Positions 19,110 through 22,171 of a DNA stretch of 22,171 nt are shown one piece after another. The position numbers and the translations under genes were made by a program. The DNA comes from Gammaproteobacteria bacterium (GTDB lineage Bacteria; Pseudomonadota; Gammaproteobacteria; Halothiobacillales; Halothiobacillaceae): contig JARJMX020000034.1 in the NCBI GenBank assembly GCA_029335925.2, positions 1 through 22,171 of the forward strand, read 5' to 3'. The stretch's first letter is position 1; each line of letters opens with the position of its first letter. The notes under the pieces were generated by a model that did no database searches, was not told where the DNA came from, and worked only from the letters and a program-made list of their open reading frames with translations.

Positions 19110-19125
19110 CCTCGATCAATCGAAA
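19110..19125 (-). promoter_or_regulatory. possible SD-sequestering hairpin in the ftsH leader
   Basis: The minus strand reads TTTCGATTGATCGAGG just before the ftsH TTG start. TCGA (19123-19120) can pair with TCGA (19115-19112) around a TTGA loop, extended by two T-G pairs, and this buries all four bases of the GAGG ribosome site (19113-19110). An upstream CCTC (19130-19127) could pair with the same GAGG instead. The structure is seen in sequence; any temperature or regulatory role is inference. Confidence 0.35.
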
Positions 19126-19145
19126 GGAGGTAAAGGTTTGAAGGA

Positions 19146-19769
19146 CTATACCACGCGCGGGTTCCGTGCCAAGGCATAAACTTCCCTGGAACGTGCGCGG
19201 GAGGCATTGGGTTTGCGCATGGTCACACTGACAAACCGGTGGCGCAGATCACGCAGGTAGGCATCGAACCCTGCACCCTGGAACAGTTTGACGAGATAGA
19301 CACCCTGCGGCCCCAACACCCGCATGGCGAAGTCGAGGGCAAGTTCGGCAAGATGCATCGCCCGTGGCTGGTCGATGACATCCTGACCGCTCATATTGGG
19401 CGCCATATCGGAAAGGACCACATCGACCTGACGCCCATCGAGGCGGGCAAGAAGCCGTTCGAACACCACCTCTTCGGTGAAGTCGCCCTGAATGAAATCC
19501 ACACCAACAAAGCTGTCCATGGGCAGGATGTCAAGGGCGAACAGGTGGCCTTGGTCGCCGATCACACCCGCAGCGTACTGCGACCAGCCGCCCGGCGCCG
19601 CGCCAAGATCGACCACAACCTGGCGGGGACGCAGGATGCGGTCCCGCTCCTGTATCTCGATCAGCTTGTAGACCGCGCGCGAGCGCCAACCTTCCTGCTT
19701 CGCGCGCTGCACGTAAGGATCGGTGAAGTGCTCGTGCAACCAACGCTGGCTGCTGACGGTACGCCCCAT
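19146..19769 (-). CDS. rlmE: 23S rRNA 2'-O-ribose U2552 methyltransferase
   Basis: RlmE (RrmJ/FtsJ) methylates the ribose of the A-loop uridine of 23S rRNA using S-adenosylmethionine and helps late 50S assembly. The 207 residues match E. coli RlmE. The K-D-K-E catalytic tetrad is visible: Lys35 in [11 protein letters not shown], Asp121 in [12 protein letters not shown], Lys161 in [11 protein letters not shown] and Glu196 in [10 protein letters not shown]. The SAM loop [16 protein letters not shown] is at about 52-67. The start ATG at 19769 has GAGG 8 nt upstream. It is directly upstream of ftsH as in E. coli and appears to have its own promoter. Confidence 0.97.
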   Translation of the reverse strand: MGRTVSSQRWLHEHFTDPYVQRAKQEGWRSRAVYKLIEIQERDRILRPRQVVVDLGAAPGGWSQYAAGVIGDQGHLFALDILPMDSFVGVDFIQGDFTEEVVFERLLARLDGRQVDVVLSDMAPNMSGQDVIDQPRAMHLAELALDFAMRVLGPQGVYLVKLFQGAGFDAYLRDLRHRFVSVTMRKPNASRARSREVYALARNPRVV

Positions 19770-19798
19770 GGCTCAGTCCTCGCTCATCTGGAGCGTGA

Positions 19799-19826
19799 AG
19801 AATAGGGGCTGCGAACGCGCAATCAA
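19799..19826 (-). promoter_or_regulatory. candidate sigma-70-type promoter for rlmE-ftsH
   Basis: On the minus strand TTGATT (19826-19821) is followed after 16 nt by TATTCT (19804-19799), each with 4 of 6 consensus matches. This would start transcription about 23 nt before the rlmE ATG, leaving room for the GAGG ribosome site. It lies in the 70-nt gap after the copper chaperone gene. Its position supports it, but the match is only moderate. Confidence 0.4.
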
Positions 19827-19839
19827 GCCCAAGGCGAAC

Positions 19840-20292
19840 TCAATGTCCGTGCATGGGACCCGTCTGTTTCATCATCTCCGCCCGCTTCTTCACCGGAACT
19901 TCGACGGTCTGGCTTGGTAGTCCTTCGAAATCTAGGCGCAGGGGAATGACATCACCGGCCTTCGGCGGGTTGTGTACCCCAATGAGCATGACATGATACC
20001 CGCCAGGCTTTAACTCCAGCTTGCCCTTGGCAGGGATGATAAGTGCATCCTGCTTGATCATCTTGTGCATGCCATTCTCCTCCACCGAGCGGTGCAGCTC
20101 GATGGTATCGAACCCTGGCGCCCAAGCATTGGTGACCTTGACCACCTGCTCACCATCGTTTTCCAGAACCATGAATGCCGCCAGGGCTTGGGCATTGGGG
20201 GGAGCCTCCGGAACCCAAGGGTTGATCACCTTGACCTCGGCCAAGGCGCTCAGTGGTAGGAACAATGCCGCAGCAAGCAACAAGGAACGCAT
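19840..20292 (-). CDS. PCuAC-family periplasmic copper chaperone
   Basis: This is a PCuAC (DUF461) copper-binding protein, a family that hands Cu(I) to cytochrome c oxidase or SCO proteins in the periplasm. The 150 residues start with a signal peptide (MRSLLLAAALFLPLSALA, likely cut after Ala18). The copper motif H-x10-M-x21-H-x-M is exact: His67, Met78, His100 and Met102. The last residues, MMKQTGPMHGH, add further Met and His that could also bind copper, as in many family members with extended tails. GAGGTGA precedes the ATG, and the gene starts 9 nt after the sco stop, so the two are surely cotranscribed. Family assignment is firm; the target oxidase lies outside the window. Confidence 0.94.
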   Translation of the reverse strand: MRSLLLAAALFLPLSALAEVKVINPWVPEAPPNAQALAAFMVLENDGEQVVKVTNAWAPGFDTIELHRSVEENGMHKMIKQDALIIPAKGKLELKPGGYHVMLIGVHNPPKAGDVIPLRLDFEGLPSQTVEVPVKKRAEMMKQTGPMHGH

Positions 20293-20301
20293 GGCATCAC
20301 C

Positions 20302-20964
20302 TCATTCGTGGATGACGGTCAAAAAGGCCTTGACCATGGCTTCGGGGTTATGGGGCGTAGGGAATACGCCGATCATAGCGCCATCGGGATTAATGAGCAA
20401 AATCGAGGTCGTATGGTCGATCAAATAGGAGCTTGAAGGTTGACCATCGACGGTCGGCAGGGCGGCCTTCTTCCAACCCACACCGATCGGCTGGGCCATG
20501 ATCCGAAGTTCGTTCTCATCTCCGGTTGCGGCGATGATTTTGGGATCGAAATAGCCCACGAACTTACCCAACTGTTCAGGGGTATCGCGCTCCGGGTCTA
20601 CGGAAATGAAGACCTGCTGCCAACGAGCCTGTACCCCTTTGTTACGCAACACGTCAGCCACCTCAGCGAGAACCGAGAGCTCGGTCGGACAGACATCTGG
20701 ACAGAGGGTGTACCCAAAGTAGAGAAAAGTCCATTTACCGAGCAGATCCTTTTTGCCAAAAGGCTGACCGTTCATCTGAATAAGCTTGGCGTCTGGCACC
20801 GGAATGGGCTGGGGCACGATACGCAGCACCGACTGATCCACTGCAGTGGCCAAGTCGATATTGGAACGCTGCCACTTGAGATAGACGGAAATGGCCAAGG
20901 CCACGAGCAGAAACAGAAACACGGCCATGGCGACGGGGACCTGGCCCGATATGCGCTTAGTCAT
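20302..20964 (-). CDS. SCO1/SenC-family copper/thiol protein for cytochrome oxidase assembly
   Basis: This SCO-family protein is membrane-anchored with a thioredoxin-fold domain facing the periplasm, and is needed to build the CuA centre of cytochrome c oxidase or to reduce its cysteines. One transmembrane helix spans about residues 11-29. The copper ligands are Cys88 and Cys92 in TLCPDVCPTELS and His184 in YLIDHTTSILLINPDG. The start was set at the ATG at 20964 (220 residues) because GGAG lies 6 nt upstream. A GTG at 20976 would add four residues and overlap that site. It is followed 9 nt later by the PCuAC chaperone gene and preceded by remains of a copper ATPase gene, a coherent copper-handling group. 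Confidence 0.95.
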   Translation of the reverse strand: MTKRISGQVPVAMAVFLFLLVALAISVYLKWQRSNIDLATAVDQSVLRIVPQPIPVPDAKLIQMNGQPFGKKDLLGKWTFLYFGYTLCPDVCPTELSVLAEVADVLRNKGVQARWQQVFISVDPERDTPEQLGKFVGYFDPKIIAATGDENELRIMAQPIGVGWKKAALPTVDGQPSSSYLIDHTTSILLINPDGAMIGVFPTPHNPEAMVKAFLTVIHE

Positions 20965-20979
20965 AAACGACTCCACTTT

Positions 20980-21000
20980 GGTTTATTAAACCTAATAATA
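20980..21000 (-). promoter_or_regulatory. possible sco promoter -10 with an overlapping palindromic operator
   Basis: On the minus strand TATTAT (21000-20995, 5 of 6 to consensus) is followed at once by the palindrome GGTTTA-A-TAAACC (20992-20980), which would cover the transcription start about 7 nt downstream. It lies 15-36 nt ahead of the sco ATG. No good -35 is visible, which would suit an activator-dependent promoter. The TATTAT overlaps the last codons of the ATPase pseudogene, so one or both elements could be chance. Confidence 0.33.
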
Positions 21001-21396
21001 CTCTGCGACTGGCCATCCCATGCGCTTGAGCCGCAAGGCATTACCCACCACTGGAAGGGAGCTGAGGGACATGCCTATGGCCGCAATCCATGGGGTAATG
21101 AAGCCCAGAGCGGCAAAAGGGACGGCCAGAAGGTTATAGCCTGCGGCCCAAGCAGGTTCTGGCGAGTATTGCGCCGAGTCAAGCGTGCAAGCGCGATCCC
21201 TTGGGCGATGGGACGCAGGTTCGTGCCAAGGAGAACGAACAGGCCAGCTTGTCTTCAGGGCACAGACCGCCATGATATTCCTCAAGGCCCAACGGCTCGG
21301 CGAGATGACGCACCGCACCGGGCTGGTCGCCGCTGAGAATCATCCCCCGTCTCAGACCGAGCTTGCGTGCAGCCTGGACGAATGGCGCGGGCAGGG
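20992..21396 (-). pseudogene. remnant of a P-type copper-transporting ATPase (CopA/CtpA/CcoI-like)
   Basis: Three stretches in three different frames match successive C-terminal parts of a heavy-metal P1B-ATPase. The first (about 21394-21242) reads LPAPFVQAARKLG then [16 protein letters not shown] and [12 protein letters not shown], the P-domain SGD and PEDK region. The second (21242-21151) reads [20 protein letters not shown] then [11 protein letters not shown]. The third (21150-20992) reads [20 protein letters not shown] then [20 protein letters not shown], the last two membrane helices. Between the first two, the GDGxNDxP segment (roughly 40-50 residues) is deleted; between the last two, one base is missing (CTTTGG reduced to CTTGG). 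The whole 5' part, with the metal-binding domain and DKTGT, is absent. It cannot encode a working pump. It lies just upstream of sco, where a CcoI/CtpA-type ATPase would make sense. Confidence 0.88.
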
Positions 21397-21399
21397 GTG

Positions 21400-21408
21400 T
21401 GATAGACT
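21400..21408 (+). promoter_or_regulatory. extended -10 promoter for yhbY-aat
   Basis: The plus strand has TGATAGACT, that is TG-N-TAGACT, an extended -10 element with 4 of 6 hexamer matches, 26 nt before the yhbY ATG. No good -35 is seen 17 nt upstream, which extended -10 promoters can do without. It abuts the broken 5' end of the ATPase remnant on the other strand. Confidence 0.4.
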
Positions 21409-21433
21409 GCGCGTTTTGCACGGAACCGACTCC

Positions 21434-21730
21434 ATGCCTCTGAAGCCTAACCAGGTGCGTCATCTGCGCGCCCTTGCCCATCACCTGAAGCCGGTCATCC
21501 TACTCGGGCAGCATGGCCTGACCGAGGCGGTATTGGCTGAGATCGAACTCGCGCTTGAGCGCCACGAGCTGATCAAGGTGCGTGCGCCCGGCATGGAGCG
21601 CGAGGACAAGAAGGGCGTGATCGAGGTGATCTGCGAGCGTACCGGCGCGGAGCTGGTGCAGAGCATCGGCCACATCGCGGTGCTGTTCCGCAAGCGCGCC
21701 AAAGACTCCCAGATCAGCCTACCGCACTAA
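21434..21730 (+). CDS. yhbY: YhbY-family (CRM domain) ribosome-associated RNA-binding protein
   Basis: YhbY is a small CRM-domain protein that binds pre-50S ribosomal particles. The 98 residues match E. coli YhbY (97). The start [20 protein letters not shown] is typical, with the RNA-binding GxxG loop as GQHG at residues 25-28 ([20 protein letters not shown]), then HELIKVR and ISLPH at the end. The start at the ATG at 21434 follows from the family alignment. The frame is open upstream to 21185, but there it runs antisense through the ATPase remnant and is not conserved. In E. coli yhbY is divergent from and adjacent to rlmE; here the copper genes lie between them. aat follows 13 nt later and is probably cotranscribed. 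Confidence 0.95.
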   Translation: MPLKPNQVRHLRALAHHLKPVILLGQHGLTEAVLAEIELALERHELIKVRAPGMEREDKKGVIEVICERTGAELVQSIGHIAVLFRKRAKDSQISLPH

Positions 21731-21743
21731 TCCGGATGAGGTC

Positions 21744-22171
21744 ATGCCGCTTTACCACCTCGACCCCAGCGACATCCGCTTTCCCGACCCTCGGCAGGCC
21801 CTGAGCGAACCCAACGGCCTACTCGCCATCGGCGGCGACCTTTCCACCGCCCGCCTGCTGGAAGCCTACCGGCATGGCATCTTTCCCTGGTTTTCGCCGG
21901 GCGAGCCGATCCTGTGGTGGTCGCCCGATCCGCGCACCGTGCTGTTCCCGGATCGCCTCAAGATCCACCGCAGCCTGCGCAAGACGCTCCGGCGCCGGCC
22001 TTTCGAGCTGCGCGTGGACAGCGATTTCTCCCGTGTGCTGCAAGGCTGCGCCGCCCCGCGCCCGGGGCAGGATGGCACCTGGATCACCCAGGAGATGCAA
22101 CAAGCCTACCTGGCCCTGCACGCGATGGGCCACGCCCACAGCAGCGAATGCTGGCAGGACGGGCGACTGGT
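21744..22171 (+). CDS. aat: leucyl/phenylalanyl-tRNA--protein transferase (partial, N-terminal 142 residues)
   Basis: Aat transfers Leu or Phe from aminoacyl-tRNA to proteins with N-terminal Arg or Lys, marking them for ClpS/ClpAP degradation under the N-end rule. Its start is clear: [20 protein letters not shown], then [40 protein letters not shown] with DPRTVLFP, and [17 protein letters not shown]. These are diagnostic family blocks; the protein is usually about 230 residues. The ATG at 21744 has GGATGAGG just upstream. The gene runs off the right window edge. It lies 13 nt after yhbY on the same strand. Confidence 0.95.
   Translation, partial: MPLYHLDPSDIRFPDPRQALSEPNGLLAIGGDLSTARLLEAYRHGIFPWFSPGEPILWWSPDPRTVLFPDRLKIHRSLRKTLRRRPFELRVDSDFSRVLQGCAAPRPGQDGTWITQEMQQAYLALHAMGHAHSSECWQDGRL

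Noticed and set aside
17198..19141. 647-codon open frame on the plus strand opposite ftsH
   Set aside because: It is exactly antisense to a confidently identified gene, shows no recognisable domain, and arises from GC-rich codon bias. The ftsH frame explains the conservation.
21185..21433. 83-codon N-terminal extension of yhbY
   Set aside because: It reads antisense through the ATPase remnant and has no counterpart in the YhbY family, whose normal start is MPLKPNQ.
1..22171. Mobile elements, CRISPR arrays, phage or defence genes
   Set aside because: No transposase, integrase, terminal inverted repeats, regular spaced repeats or defence-like genes were seen. All substantial frames are explained by housekeeping or respiratory genes.

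Overview
This window is an ordinary high-GC proteobacterial chromosomal segment. The combined gene orders (yhbY divergent from rlmE-ftsH-folP-glmM, then tpiA-secG-tRNA-Leu(GAG)-nuoA to nuoN) and the separate, unfused nuoC and nuoD point to a respiring gammaproteobacterium outside the enteric group. A Chromatiales- or Xanthomonadales-like lineage would fit, but a betaproteobacterium is not excluded. This is inference from gene order and protein style, without a database search.

Layout. Almost everything runs on the minus strand, so it reads from right to left. At the right edge, two plus-strand genes run outward: yhbY (21434-21730) and the start of aat (21744 to the window edge). Divergent from them is a copper/oxidase-assembly patch: a decayed P-type copper ATPase (about 20992-21396, a clear pseudogene), a SCO-type thiol/copper protein (20302-20964) and a periplasmic PCuAC copper chaperone (19840-20292). 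Then come rlmE (23S rRNA 2'-O-methyltransferase), ftsH (membrane AAA protease), folP (dihydropteroate synthase), glmM (phosphoglucosamine mutase), a 186-bp gap, tpiA, secG and tRNA-Leu(GAG). The remaining 13.4 kb is a complete-looking nuoA to nuoN operon for the 14-subunit proton-pumping NADH:quinone oxidoreductase (complex I). Only nuoN is cut, by the left window edge.

How it works together. NuoE, F and G form the NADH-oxidising module, NuoB, C, D and I the quinone-reducing arm, and NuoA, H, J, K, L, M and N the membrane proton-pumping arm. All expected Fe-S cysteine motifs and the key membrane lysines and glutamates checked are present. The SCO and PCuAC proteins probably deliver copper to a cytochrome oxidase elsewhere in the genome, at the far end of the same respiratory chain. 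FtsH, SecG, FolP, GlmM, RlmE and TpiA are housekeeping functions.

No mobile element, CRISPR array, phage gene or obviously novel multi-gene system was found. The most informative points are the copper-ATPase pseudogene whose remains abut the yhbY promoter, a tRNA gene squeezed 5 nt behind secG inside a protein-coding transcription unit, a possible SD-sequestering hairpin before the UUG start of ftsH, and a small palindrome at the likely start of sco transcription.
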